From NCBI GenBank assembly GCA_918807975.1, contig OU964921.1, forward strand, positions 29,166,498 to 29,230,497: 64,000 nt of DNA, in the 5' to 3' direction. The position numbers and the translations under genes were made by a program. Shown one piece after another: positions 45,221-56,859 of this stretch. How positions within the stretch are numbered: the stretch's first letter is position 1; every line of letters begins with the position of its first letter. A model generated the notes under the pieces. That model was given only the letters and a program-made list of their open reading frames with translations, did no database searches and was not told the DNA's origin. The DNA is from Aplidium turbinatum (taxonomy: Eukaryota > Chordata > Ascidiacea > Aplousobranchia > Polyclinidae).

Positions 45221-48200
45221 TATTGCTTAGAATTTTTTATGCTTATTGTATGCCTATATAGCCTGCCTTAATTGTACTTACTGATAAGAATTGCAGTGAT
45301 CAAAAGTTATTCAAAACACCAGTAAAATTTACCGCTTTCAAGCTATGATAAGTTATAACATAAGTTATAAGTTACTGTATAAAGCTTTCTGAGTGCTGTC
45401 CGTGAAATAATTTTATAAATCTCTGACAAAGGAATTTAAAAATCCTCAACTCTCAAATTTAATACAGTAGTTTTTAGGTTTGTATTGAGCGTCCTAAAGG
45501 CATTTTTTACAGGTCAATCTGTTAGTTGCTCGTTTATTTAGAAACTGTAACATTTATTTATTATTTAGAAATTGTAATTTGATGTTAATTTTTCGTCTGG
45601 CTTTGGATTGCTGTTTAACTCAGCTTGCTCTTGAGTCTGCAGTCTGCAATGGTGCTGATGTATAGCATTAACGAAGCTATTTGGATTTTATACACTGCCA
45701 GTGCATTAATTATTTATATTCTATCCAATTAGCAGTAGGCCACCGTACTCTAAAATCAAAATCGAAGTTTTACCTAAGCAGTCAATAAGTTTGGTAAAAA
45801 TTATAGGCTACTCATTTCTATGTAATACACGTATACGTTAACCATTTAGTTCATTTTAATACAAAAATCAAGCAAATGTTTCGCATATTTCACTGTGATA
45901 CGGCATGTGAAGTAATCAAAATGTTAGAGATTCAGTTGCTTAACCGCTTAATAGACCGCAGTTGATTCACATGCCTACAAAGTTCTTACTGGAAATAAAA
46001 CATTGAAATAAACTAAAGTTTGTGAGAACTTGTTTCAACAACGTAGGTAAATACAAGTTTCCTTGGTCAATATGGGAGCAGCTGACTGGATGACGACGGT
46101 CTTTCTGAATAATGAAAAGCTTGGGTGTTCATCAGGACAATTGTCCTTTCTAGCACTAGTTGCAACGTTCATCTGATAAAAGTGAAAATAAAAGCAACAA
46201 TAAATCAACCTGTTTGTTGTTGCTTTTACTTTCACTTTCATCAGATGAACGTTGCAACAAGTGCTAGAAACGATACGGTCTTTCGTCGCACCTGACTAAT
46301 CAGATTGAATTGTTCAGCACCAAGCGTACGTAAGCGTTTCTCTATATTTGTGAATCGTGTAGGTGATATAAGCTTATTGTGCACTATTATACAATTATAG
46401 AATTTGACTGGTAAACAAAGTTATTCCTCTCTCTTCAAAACTTGTTTCTGCTTCCCAGCCTATGTATGTTCACCATACTTTTACTTTTAATACATTTGTA
46501 TCGCTATCTTGTAAATGTAATGCATCTGTGGGTAACAAATCGGTGGTCTAGGTCTACGTACCATTGTGATGTGTTTGACAAATAGCTTTGGAATCTTTCA
46601 ATCGCTTTCTTACGGGTTTGTTTTACGCACAACGTCAAAACTGTTATTTAGCGCTTTTTATAGCAACTACTTTGCGCACACTAAACGTAATTGAAGCCTT
46701 TTCATTCTCCAATTGCAAATTAAACTGTTGACTGACATTTAGCTGCCCTTTCAAGTTAAAGCACAAAAAATAGTTTCGGATAAAATAAACGTTTGTGAAT
46801 TACCATGTGAGCTATTTTCACTGAATGCACTGATCTATTTAGCACCAGTAAGCCTGTATACTCTTTCAATCAACACAAAAAAATAAAAAAAATAAAACTT
46901 GAAAGAAAATAAAAAGGCCACAAACTTGATACGCTTCAGAATTCTTAGCAGAACATATTTTCTTGATTTCTGAAAAAAAAAAATTTCTGCTACTGCGGTT
47001 TTGCCAAAGGGCCTATTTACGTTTTTTGTCAGTTGTTGTTTGCCTGTGGCTCCTATACAAGACATTAATATTATAAACGCTATTTCATATAAGCATTGTG
47101 TGATGCAGTATCAACCCTTGGCGTACTATGACCATTTTTTTGGGTGTTCACTTTTTTCCAGCAGGCTTTAAACGCACAATTTTGCGGTTTTCTCAATAGC
47201 TTTTCCAATCTTATCGAAATAAACTGATGTGATATAATTTAATGAGTTAATTTTTAAATCAAGCACGTGTTTGAAACTTTCTAAAAATTGTAAACACACA
47301 AAAAAATGCTCATCGTACGCCAGTGGTATCAACCTTACAGGAAGCAACCATATCACCTTAAAGAAACTGCACTGCTTAGCATAATACTTTGAAGCCGCGG
47401 GGAGTATTTTGTAACATTTCAAACCGTTACTGAAATTGAGTGAAGCCTGTTCCACTATGTCGTTCTCCATTGACAGTTGTTTATGGATTATTTTTTTCAC
47501 GCTAATTTCAACCAACAACTTGCCACATCTTTAGCAGCCTGTATGACAAACGATCTTTCCTGTTCTTCTGCTACACTGCCATAAACGACCTCTTGTTATG
47601 CGTTAAGCATTGAAACTTTTTCTCATTCTTTTGGTAACATGCTATTTCACCATTTTGTCTACAATATCGGCCCGACTTAATGAAAAATAAATAAACTAAG
47701 TTTTCTTCAAATTGGCATCAAGGGGTCCTACCGTCCTAGGGGTTACTTTTGAATCGGGTCTGGGATAATTTCAAGGGCCCGGAACTTTTCACGATGGGAA
47801 ATTCTAAACGAATAATTCATACATTTTTGCTATAGTACATTTTTAGCGGTGTTCCGTAAAATGACATTGGCACCGAGCCTAAATTGTTTTTTTCGATCAC
47901 CCTGACCACTGTAGGCTATGTGTTGAGTTATGACAAGACTACACTATTTAATTATTATGCAAACATTGTGAAGATAACTTTAAGTAGTAGACTGCAGGTT
48001 GGTGTATATGAAGTTTTGGTATATTTTGTCAACGCAGTTGTAGTCCTTATACACATGGTGCGACACTGAACGACACTTTTGCTTTTTGTTGTTAGTCAAA
48101 GTAAACGAGGTAATGAGTGGACAATCATTATGACAAGCTAACACGATTTCCTTATTCAAATAAAGGACCTTCTGATGATCCCCCTTTTAAGGTAAAACCA

Positions 48201-48585
48201 GGCTGTAGAGGTGTAGAGAATAGTAACTATATTTGATGTAACAATCCCTTATATAAGTTACCGATAAAAGCAAAATAATAATTATTTCCACTATGTCAGC
48301 CTGAACAATAGGATACTAACATCATTTTTTGCAACTTTTGAGCAATTGCAATGTGCGTTTCCTGTCCTTTTATGTATTTTGTCTTGAACTTTGTCAGTTC
48401 TGTGACTCTGCCTGATGCAAATGAATAATGACCATAAAAAAGAAAAAAAAAAACATAAGATTTTGAAGAAGCAGGTGGTTTTCTTCCAAAAAGCATTGAC
48501 TTGTCTCTGAAATAGTACAATTGATTGAATGCAATACACTAAATCTAAACAATATACAGTGATTTCTTTTCGCTTCCTGTCCCCC
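45221..48585. other. Intergenic, one hairpin only
   Basis: AT-rich. The longest frame (47518-47168, minus) has no recognisable family and low-complexity composition. The only structure is the hairpin at 46150-46272. Confidence 0.5.
46150..46272. repeat. Hairpin of about 123 bp
   Basis: 'tttctagcactagttgcaac' at the left is mirrored at the right, followed inward by 'gttcatctgataaaagtgaa'; the arms are about 55 bp. Possibly a MITE; no clear target duplication. Confidence 0.7.
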
Positions 48586-48589
48586 TTAG

Positions 48590-48734
48590 ATTGGTTTCTG
48601 GTTCCTCAAATCACTTCAGTCCCCGGTTCAAAAGTATCCATAGATCCTTCTGTCAACACTCAAAACTATCATTCGATCCCCTTGTCAACACCATCGGATA
48701 CAAGTACAACTACAGTGGATGATGTTTTTTGCTG
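48590..48734 (+). CDS. Possible terminal exon, unidentified
   Basis: A strong acceptor (CCTGTCCCCCTTAG) precedes an open frame of balanced codons rich in Ser, Thr and Pro (PQITSVPGSKVSIDPSVNT, then TPSDTSTTTVDDVFC) ending in TGA. Composition differs from the AT-rich flanks. No partner exon or homologue is recognised, so this may be chance. Confidence 0.25.
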
Positions 48735-48739
48735 ATTCC

Positions 48740-50325
48740 AAACCTGCGTTCTTTTTTTTCTGGCACGTCAAGTTGTGAAAATATTTGTATTTGACGCTGT
48801 TGTTTTACGTATTTAGTAATGGCCTGTTTTCTGTTTATTCATTAGCCTAAGTCAAACTGTGTTTCAGATGTCGATTTTTTGAAGTAGGTCTACCCATGGC
48901 CTACCCTAGAAAACTTATGTTATAGCTTCGCAATACGTAGGCTATTTGGGTAGTAGGCTACTAAGGTAGCGATGTTAGAAAGCAAAAAGCTAATGACACA
49001 ATCTACATTGCGCAATCTTTCATAAGTCAAAGTTTAATATAAAAAAACTTACAATCAAAGACCTCCATTTTGTGATCTATTATTTAATCTGGTCTACTTT
49101 TTCTTCTTTTGCAAAATAATCGTTGGTAACTAGTCTACAGCAGTGGCGGATAAAATTGAAATTCCCCCTCTCAAGGAAAGTTTTGCAGAGCCTATGTTAC
49201 AGGATGATATAGGCTACGTACGTATGTACTAAATATTTCATCATAAAGCAAAAAAAATCAACTGATAACGGCTATGAGTACTCTGTAGAATCAGCATACT
49301 ATAGGCTACCTGTAGACTATGTGTTTGTCCATGCAATTTTAATAGACTCGGCTTTGTTTCATAATTGATTCAGTTGTCTCTAGCTTTCTTGTAGGCCACT
49401 TACATCATTAGCCCAAATGGTTAAAGATGCTTCAAAATAACAAACTTTGTTCTTGTAATTGCTTTTACCTTTTCAAATATCTGCTGGCTGCTTCTTTTAA
49501 ATGTGTAAATCTGATGTAAGCTATTATTTTCTGTAAAATTTAACTCACTTATTCTCCAACAACCCTACAAAATCTTATCAAAATCATTCTATTGTAAGGT
49601 AATGTAACTTTGCGCCCACTGCAATTTTTATCATCCTTAGTTTGTTTATATCTTAACGGATCATAAACACAATTGCATTAAATCCCCATTGTTAGGTGAT
49701 ATCGTTCACAGCGAAGATTCTCTATCTGAGCTTGAGTCATGAGTAAGTAATTTTCAAGCGGTTGCTGTCAAGGTCATACATTTGGTTCTCGTTGTAGATA
49801 AGATCACAACGTATTTTTAAAAGCAGTAAAAGAGATGAAAAAGGTTGTAGTTTGTTAATTTAATCTCAGATTATTTTTTTACGAAGAAACGTTGATGGGT
49901 TGACCGCAAAAGGCAACAGTAGAGCAGACCAAAAATATAAGCCGATCTAATAAATAACGTTTTAGTGTGTAGGCTAATCTTTTATCTAGATTCTAGATTG
50001 ACGTGATGAAATTGTATGTTCCACACACATTATTGAATTACAGACAAATTAACGTTACATTTGTATTTGTATTTTTTGCGAAGAGTGATCCTCAAATGAA
50101 TTTCTATTTCAACCAAGATAAGTTGATTAAGTTGTTCGAAGCCACGAAATGACGACGACAAACTTAGGTAAGACAATGCGATTGATGAAGAATGATAGCT
50201 TTTCCAGGCGCCATTATTCTACAAAAAAAAACTATTCTAGATTGTTTGTTGAAGCATGTTTGAATAATCACTAAAAAGTTATAAACTACAAGCAAATGGT
50301 CTTTGTGTACAACTAAAGGTTGGTT
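48740..50325. other. Intergenic, nothing recognised
   Basis: AT-rich with a high density of TAGGCTA/TAGCCTA words (48845, 48930-48965, 49205, 49300). No gene and no element ends were identified. Confidence 0.45.
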
Positions 50326-50329
50326 GTTT

Positions 50330-50645
50330 TTTGAATCTTTATCCTCCGACTGACAAAGCCTTGATAAGTTATTCCTGGTAGTTTCGCATACCGGTACCTG
50401 TGAGTAGAGGCTTTTGGCGCAGGGCCGGTCACCAAGGTCCAAGATTGACAGAGTGAAATTTACGATTGTTGAAGTCTTGTTGCCGAGGAATTATTCCATC
50501 CATTATCATTAGGTACCACTGAATGGAGAGCAGTCCTTAGAATGCGTTGCTCAAGCGCACACTCCGACAGTCGAACCAGCGCCTCTTGATCTTGAAGCTT
50601 TTTCGTTCACAAAGTCACGCGCTAACCAACTGAGCTATCGGGGCG
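50330..50645 (-). repeat. tRNA-derived SINE, copy 2
   Basis: The minus strand begins GCCCCGATAGCTCAGTTGGT (tRNA A box). A B-box-like GGTTCGACTGTC follows near 50572, then a body shared with 36140-36520 ('gcgcttgagcaacgcattct', 'ggactgctctccattcagtg'). The A-B spacing of about 55 bp allows polymerase III transcription. Confidence 0.75.
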
Positions 50646-51373
50646 GACAGACATTTCTTTAGCGACAAGACCATGATGTTGTTGAAGTTATGTAGGTTAA
50701 TTGTTTGTTGACTTGTGGCATTTGATAAATTGTAAAAGTTGGAAAAGGGTGCCACTCCGCAATCGACGGCACTCCTTTTGGTGTCTTGGCAAAGACGCAG
50801 TCCTATTTTCTTGAGCGCTGCTGAACCGGCGCTCAATCAACCTGGTCTTTCGATGTTGATTATTCTGGAAATATCGTCATTGTTTTGCAGTATTTTTGAT
50901 AAGAAGCTAAACGAAGCACAGATTAAGATTGATAAACAAAAAGTTGTTAAAGCAATAGCCTTTGACTTTTCATTGACCTATCAAATTGAGATTTTGAAAC
51001 TTAGTCTTGTATCCAGAACTCTTACTTAAAACCATCAATAAGTGACTATAAAACTTGACTTTATTGACTTTACTTGCCCTACTCACAGGGGCGCCGGAAG
51101 CGTGGGGGCAGGGGGGGGGCTTTTTTCAATGTAACAATTTCTGCAATTCACTTATAGCCTAACTACCATCTTTCATTTTTGCCTCAAAATAATATTCACA
51201 CACAAAATTCTGTATCACAGGAGGTTACATCATTATAACATAGCATTATGTCCTTCCGTGCCGTTGTTCTTTGTATACCGGTATGTAGTTCTTGTATCAT
51301 TACTCGATAATGAGCTATTGTGTAAGTCACAAACATAATTTAATGAAATTCTACCACTCCTTTGCTTCTTCAG

Positions 51374-51486
51374 AGACGGTTATGTCACAACCATGTTTGA
51401 TGTTACGACCAGCTGTGAAAATCAAACGCCAATGATTCGAGGCACCTCTAAGTACCGTTTTGCATTGTATAGGACCATTCCAAAGG
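51374..51486 (+). other. Exon-like segment inside hAT copy 3
   Basis: Between an acceptor (TTGCTTCTTCAG) and a donor (CCAAAG, GTAGGG) one frame is open: DGYVTTMFDVTTSCENQTPM, then RGTSKYRFALYRTIPK. It might be a captured host exon or part of the transposase gene. The family is unknown. Confidence 0.25.
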
Positions 51487-51759
51487 TAGGGCCGGAGCCG
51501 CCGGATGACCGGGTATTATTGGTGGCTGACTTATGAGAAAAGAAAATGTTCCTCGTGGTCTTGGGTTTAGTTAGAAAAAAGATCTGAGTGATAGGCTAGG
51601 TCTGACCATAGATCTGACCTACAGAATTGTAGGAAAGTTAAGGAATGGTGCCCTATAAACGCCTTAGCGTAGCAAAGAGTGTGAGAACCTGGAAGTCAAA
51701 ATTTTTTAGAAAGAAAACTGTAAGTAAAGCCGTTATGACAAAGGGTAAAATTAGAAAAG

Positions 51760-51957
51760 GTGAATGTTGAACGCAGTTTTACCGCCATGAGGAGAGTAAA
51801 AATGTGGCTTCGTACCACAATGACAGACAACAGTTTGAACAACCGAATGTTTGCGACTATTCGCAAACAGGTGATGGACATCATTGACTTAGAAGCTGTT
51901 GCAAATGAGCTCATTCGAGCAACCGACGCGCGTAAAATGTACTTTGGATTGGTTTGA
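51760..51957 (+). pseudogene. hAT transposase C-terminus
   Basis: VERSFTAMRRVKMWLRTTMT, then RKQVMDIIDLEAVANELI and RKMYFG before a stop. It is a TTF/ZMYM-type hAT dimerisation tail, of a different lineage from that in copy 2. Confidence 0.75.
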
Positions 51958-52667
51958 TATTTGTCTATATACACATAGCCTACAGTAGGCTAAGATACAA
52001 ATTATCCCGTGGACACATTTTATACTTTGCAGCAGATTGTGACGCTATGAACGTAAAATTTATCTTTCGTTTCTTCTTGTTTAATCTACTGTATTTCAAT
52101 ATATTTATTCAATTATCTTCATCTGTCTCACATTTCGATTATATGGCTAATAGGGAAAAAACAATTAACGAACTGCCCAGCATTATTGCTATATCTTATC
52201 TTAAAACTTTAAAAAAGTACCCTTTTTTCGTAATCCTGCCCCCCAGTCAAAAATCGTTCCGGCGCCCCTGCCTACTCATAACATAACTTCGTCAATGTCA
52301 TCAATCGAATAGGCTAAGTGCGTCGCGTGTTCAGCAAATTCTTCTAAGTGTGTCGCTTCGAAACTTCTGAAACATTTAATTCCATTAGGACAGGGGTCAC
52401 CAAACTACGGCCCGCGGGCCGGAACCGGCCGGCGAACTGATTTCATCCGGCCCGCCACGTGCTGCGGAAATAACAGCTGCACTACAACTGTTAAGGAAAA
52501 ACGTTACCAAACTTTTTGTAAAGGACTGACGTTGCTGTTGAGCTACACGCAACCTGATTGTCCTGTTAAGTGCTAATGATTTTTCCATATTCTTTCTTCT
52601 TATGACATCACAAACTTTGTTGTTCAAAACACCAATGTATCATTAGTGCAATATCTCTGTTTAGGCC

Positions 52668-53367
52668 AGTGGTTCTTAACCTTTTTTCTATCAAGCCTCG
52701 CTTCAATAATGGTCATGTGCCTCGCGCACCCCTAGATTTTAAATAAGTATCATACCAAAAAAATTGCATTTTTGTCTGTTTATTGTACACATCAGTGAGA
52801 TACTTGACACTGCTTCTTAGCGACTAGATTTTTAATGCGAGGTTTAACTCCAGAGAGTGAACAACGTAAGTCTCCTTCAACTCTCAGCCTGTTTCTGTAC
52901 TTGGTCTTGACAGCAACGAGAGCAGAAAGTGCAGCTTCACTAAGATAAGGTGATCGAGCATTAAATAAAAGTGTAAAAAAGCAATCGAGCATTAAGTAAA
53001 TAATTAAACAGACCATTATTACCGGTAATATTAAGTGTAAGGTGAACGAGCATTAAGTAAATAAAACTCTAAAAGAGAAGTTTGAACAAAAAAGTAAAAA
53101 TGAAGCAGCGTCGAGAAAATTTGATAAATCTGAAGGAGTTCAGCGCAAAATAGTTTTGTGAAGTTCTGGTCTAACTAATAAAGCAAGAATTAGCCTACTG
53201 AATACAATATAAAATAAGATAAAATACAAAATACGACGAACAGCATAGGTCCTAGGACATTAAAGTAATTAAAAAAAATTGAAATTGTTGTAGAGCTCGC
53301 GCCCCCCTGAGATATGTTTCATGCCCCCCTGGGGAGGCGCGCCCCCTCCCCCGGTTAAAAACCACTG
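52668..53367 (-). mobile_element. hAT nested in the 52391 element
   Basis: Ends CAGTGGTTCTTAACC and GGTTAAAAACCACTG with an 8-bp duplication gtttaggc / ctttaggc. The minus strand keeps the transposase tail at 53016-52792. Confidence 0.85.
52792..52970 (-). pseudogene. hAT transposase C-terminus
   Basis: NARSPYLSEAALSALVAVKT, then KYRNRLRVEGDLRCSLS, ending CQVSH before a stop. SCAND3/ZBED5-type dimerisation tail. Confidence 0.75.
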
Positions 53368-53544
53368 CTTTAGGCAAATCATACCAGCCATACTTGACAT
53401 CATAAGCAGAAGGTTGGACAATTCAAGTCAATGGAGATTGTAAATAGTTGTATATCTTTTCGCAATTTACATCCGGCCCACAGCTGTTAATCTCGCAGCA
53501 ATCCGGCCCTCAGAGAAAAAAGTTTGGTGACCCCTGCAGTAGAA

Positions 53545-54615
53545 GATAGGCTACAAATATTCCAATATTTCAGATAAAATGTTTTTAGAGGTCTGTGACC
53601 GCTTCGAAGGTCTACTTCTACTTAGTTTTGGAGCTTGCTATTTTGCTTATTGTGACTAAATTTAAGAGCAGCGGAAACAATAATTGTTTCTACTTAGACT
53701 ACTCCCAATTATTGGGAGTAGTCTAATGTAATCTAAACCTTTCAGCAGCTTTTCTGTGGATAATGTTTCGTGGTTTATTGTTTAAAGTCAAGAACAGAAT
53801 GCCGAATAACTTCGTAAAATGATGATCGTAAATACAGTAGGTGCAAAAACCAGACAATAAAAGTTATAGAACAGCAGTTGCATCAGATTGCCATCGTCAC
53901 ATTTAAACAATCGAGATTTTTGTGAAAAACGATAACGGGAATATTTTCATGGCAAGAAATATAGCCTTATAGCAAACCATGGCTAGGCTAGAGTAGCCTA
54001 ATTAACTGCAGGTCTGCAGTTCAGGAAATGTATCGACCAATTAGCCCACTTGTTGATAATTTCCATACTTTTATAATGAATTGTACAAAACTGCCCTGCT
54101 TTTCAGACATTGTTATTTTATTTAGATACTTTTTAGCGCCATAATTTCTCAAAGGATAGTCGAAACATGCAGCCATACCCACAGGCAGTAGCGTTGATAG
54201 GGGAGTCTAGGGGGTGGGCTTCCATTTGGACCCAGGTTTGGGGTGAATTTAGGGGCTTGTAAACATTCAAAGGGGCCCGGAACCTAAAAGAAACAGCGCG
54301 ACTTCTTTGGATACAAAATAATTTTCTTAGAAATGTCTTAATTTATGGCCCGAAGATTGCATCGGTACCGGGCACAAATTATCATCTCAACGGCTCTGCT
54401 CATAAACTTAGGCCTACTCCGCTGCTCCTTCCTACCTACTTAGATAATGAAACTTAAGTTTAAAACTTAAAAACTAAGGAACGTTACCTTAGAGAAGTGG
54501 AACCAAGACGAGTAATTTTGCCTGAATTTTGAGTCAAAACGAAACATGTTTTAAAGGGATAGCCTACTAAAGGAAAAACCTGACTTGGCGATTTTCCACG
54601 TTCTTTGTGTTTAAC
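53545..54615. other. Intergenic, nothing recognised
   Basis: Apart from the palindrome at 53695, it contains a G-rich stretch near 54195-54290 that resembles the end of an old non-autonomous element. No gene. Confidence 0.4.
53695..53728. repeat. Short perfect palindrome
   Basis: TTAGACTACTCCCAAT is followed at once by its complement, a 33-bp perfect hairpin with a minimal loop. No element context is recognised. Confidence 0.8.
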
Positions 54616-54926
54616 TAGGGCTACCATATGTCCTCTTTTAAGAGGATTTGTCCTCTTTTTTCAAGAAAAATTAATGGTCCTCCGAGGACACTCAAAAATA
54701 CTCAAATGTCCTCTTTTTTGGCATTTTCAGTTTTCTTGCATATATTTTCAACAGAATTTTATTTGTTTGCATCAGACACTGAGTCCATAGAGTTCAAATT
54801 TTTAACAGTCATTACACAAAATATCAGACTAAAACAGCACCATGCATGCTACATCAAATAGTGGCTATAGGCTGTAATCCTTTTTGGTTATATCATAATT
54901 ATCAAACAGGTTTGGCTGTTTAGAAA

Positions 54927-55540
54927 ATGGCAAGGAAAACGGATAGAGAAGTTACTCCAATTGAAACTTTCAAAGCAGCAGCGTGGGAAGTTAGTGAAAG
55001 AGCTTCTGTTTCTGGTGCAGCCAGAAAGTATTGCATTAACAGGATGACCCTTTCGCGACATATTGAGCGGGTTAGAACTGGTAGTTTTCCTGCAGATAAG
55101 ATGGAATACTCTTCTCATCGTAAAGCATTTACTCTAAAGAAGGAATCGGACTTGACGGCACATATAACTTCTTTATGCGATCGCTTGTATGGTTTGACAA
55201 GAGACAAGGCTCGATCTCTTGCATACGAATTTGGTCTTAAAAACAATGTTGACGTAGCCTACCAACAAGCTGGATGAAAGATAAAATGAGTGTTAAAAAA
55301 TGGCTACAAAATTTTATGAACAGGCATCATCTATGCTTGCGATGTCCCGAACCTACATCATAGGCCTATAATCCCTATATGGTCGAGCTACACCTTTTAA
55401 TCTATAGCAAATGTGAGCAAGTATTTCCACAACCTCAATGAAGTAATGGAAAAATATCAGTTCCACCCAGGCCAGATTTACAACTGTGACGAAACCGAAA
55501 TATCTACAGTCCAAAGGCCACAAAAATTATTACACTACTT
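54927..55540 (+). pseudogene. pogo/Tigger-like transposase, exon 1
   Basis: Starts MARKTDREVTPIETFKAAAW with a psq-type helix-turn-helix (ASVSGAARKYCINRMTLSRH), then LTRDKARSLAYEFGL and KKWLQNFMNRHHL, and FHPGQIYNCDET with the first catalytic Asp. A TAGCCTA at 55255-55261 shifts the frame after NNVDV; leaving one TA restores VDVPTSWMKDKMSVKKWL. A longer insertion with TAGGCCTA at 55361 lies between PTS and YGRAT. It is truncated after QRPQKLL; no catalytic exon follows. Confidence 0.8.
55255..55261. other. TAGCCTA scar breaking pogo copy 2
   Basis: The sister copy reads GACGTACCTCG where this copy reads GACGTAGCCTACCAAC. The five added bases are the only cause of the frame loss at this point. 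Confidence 0.85.
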
Positions 55541-56859
55541 AACTACTTTTATATTAAACCTTATTCAAATTGACTTCGGCTACGGGTTGTGTTTGTTTTC
55601 CAAAAATGTGCTTTAAACCTGTCAATGTAGGCCTAACATGTTGATTCGTACATTCTTAGACGTGCATTGCAGCATTCTAACCTATTAAATGCCATTGTTT
55701 TGAGGTTATCCTAAGTAATGGCGGTGAGTGCGAGCAGAGCTGTGAGTCAGTCAGGAAATTTCTACATTTGAGGAAACCTGATGAACAAATTCACCAAAAA
55801 TGAAATTTATGACGAAATCAGAATTGTGCACATCAAAAAACAGGAAATGAGACGTTAAAAAATAGGACTTTAACACCAAAAATGTTTGTGGTATTTATAT
55901 ATTACGGTCGTATTATTATGGTACGATGTATTTTATATTGATTCAATTCTTGTAGACGTTGCTGATGACCAACTTAAGAGTTTGACTCGTTTGTTATTTG
56001 AAGCAAATCGGAAAGAGTGTTTAAAAGTGCACTGTGCATAACAAAGCCTACCGTAGGCTACTGCAACAAGAAATCATGGCATGGATACTTAATTAGCCTA
56101 CAGCTTATAAAAATGCAAATAAATTATGGTGCATCTGCAATGGTGCAAGGAAAGAAAAAGGCTAGTTTATGTTAGTGGAGTTCGTTTTGGTATCTTAACG
56201 GTTGTGTAGCCTAAATTTTAATCATATTTCGTGCAAGCAATTTTATAGTTTTGTTAAAGCTGATTTTACTCACTGAAAAACAGTTAAGGCATGGCTACGG
56301 TACTTGGAAATGCTGCCTGGTTTATTGCATTTTATAGATTTTTTGCGATCGTTGCTGTCTGACTGAAGTTTTCTAAAAATCTTTTTTTTCACCTTTTGCT
56401 GACTCGTAATAACATAAAATCTTTTGTTGCCTTAGGAAAGCAATAAAAAATTGAAGAAAAGTGAGTTCAAAAATTTTTAATCAAACTGTTAGCAAGTGCT
56501 AACAGTCTGACTGCGAATTTCTGGGTCGAATTCTTTTCGTTTTTCCAATCCTTGTGATGTTGAAACTCATAGTGTCACGTGAGGAAGAGAGCAAACATGT
56601 TTTAAAAATATTATTTTTAAAATATTCGAAAAGTTTTACAGAGTGGCAAAAATCAGGGCGGGAACCGTAAAATATTTGTATGCCAAACCTGACAAATATG
56701 CTAAGCTAAATTGTCTTGTTTTTTTGCGTCTGTTTTTTGTTTTGCTGCATAGGCCTACAATTATCCAAAAAAAAAATGTTTAAACGTGATATTCTACTTG
56801 CATTTTAGTTGCTGGCAAAACTTGTCCTCTTTTTAGGCGATGAAAATATGGTAGGCCTA

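Larger units (their letters stand above)
51086..52270 (-). mobile_element. hAT MITE CAGGGGCGCCGGAA family, copy 3, enlarged
   Basis: Perfect 8-bp duplication CCTACTCA (51078-51085, 52271-52278). The ends match copies 1, 2 and 4 in reverse orientation. The centre (about 51320-52180) is unique and carries a hAT C-terminus on the plus strand and an exon-like stretch at 51374-51486. Confidence 0.9.
52391..53536. mobile_element. hAT element (CAGGGGTCACCAAACT ends)
   Basis: Ends CAGGGGTCACCAAACT and AGTTTGGTGACCCCTG. The duplication is weak (cattagga / cagtagaa). It repeats 'atccggccc' near both ends. No transposase of its own is seen. It contains the hAT at 52668. Confidence 0.75.
54618..56857 (+). 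mobile_element. pogo/Tigger-like element, internally deleted
   Basis: Ends GGGCTACCATATGTCC and the complement of GGCCTACCATATTTTC, inside a TA duplication (54616-54617, 56858-56859). Both termini repeat the phrase TGTCCTCTTTT. It carries the N-terminal exon of a pogo transposase (54927-55540) but no DDE exon 2. The rest to 56857 is non-coding. It is the same family as the copy at 1-15621. Confidence 0.8.

Noticed and set aside
47168-47518. Open frame of 116 codons on the minus strand
   Set aside because: AT-driven composition, no recognisable motif, no splice context. Kept only as intergenic sequence.
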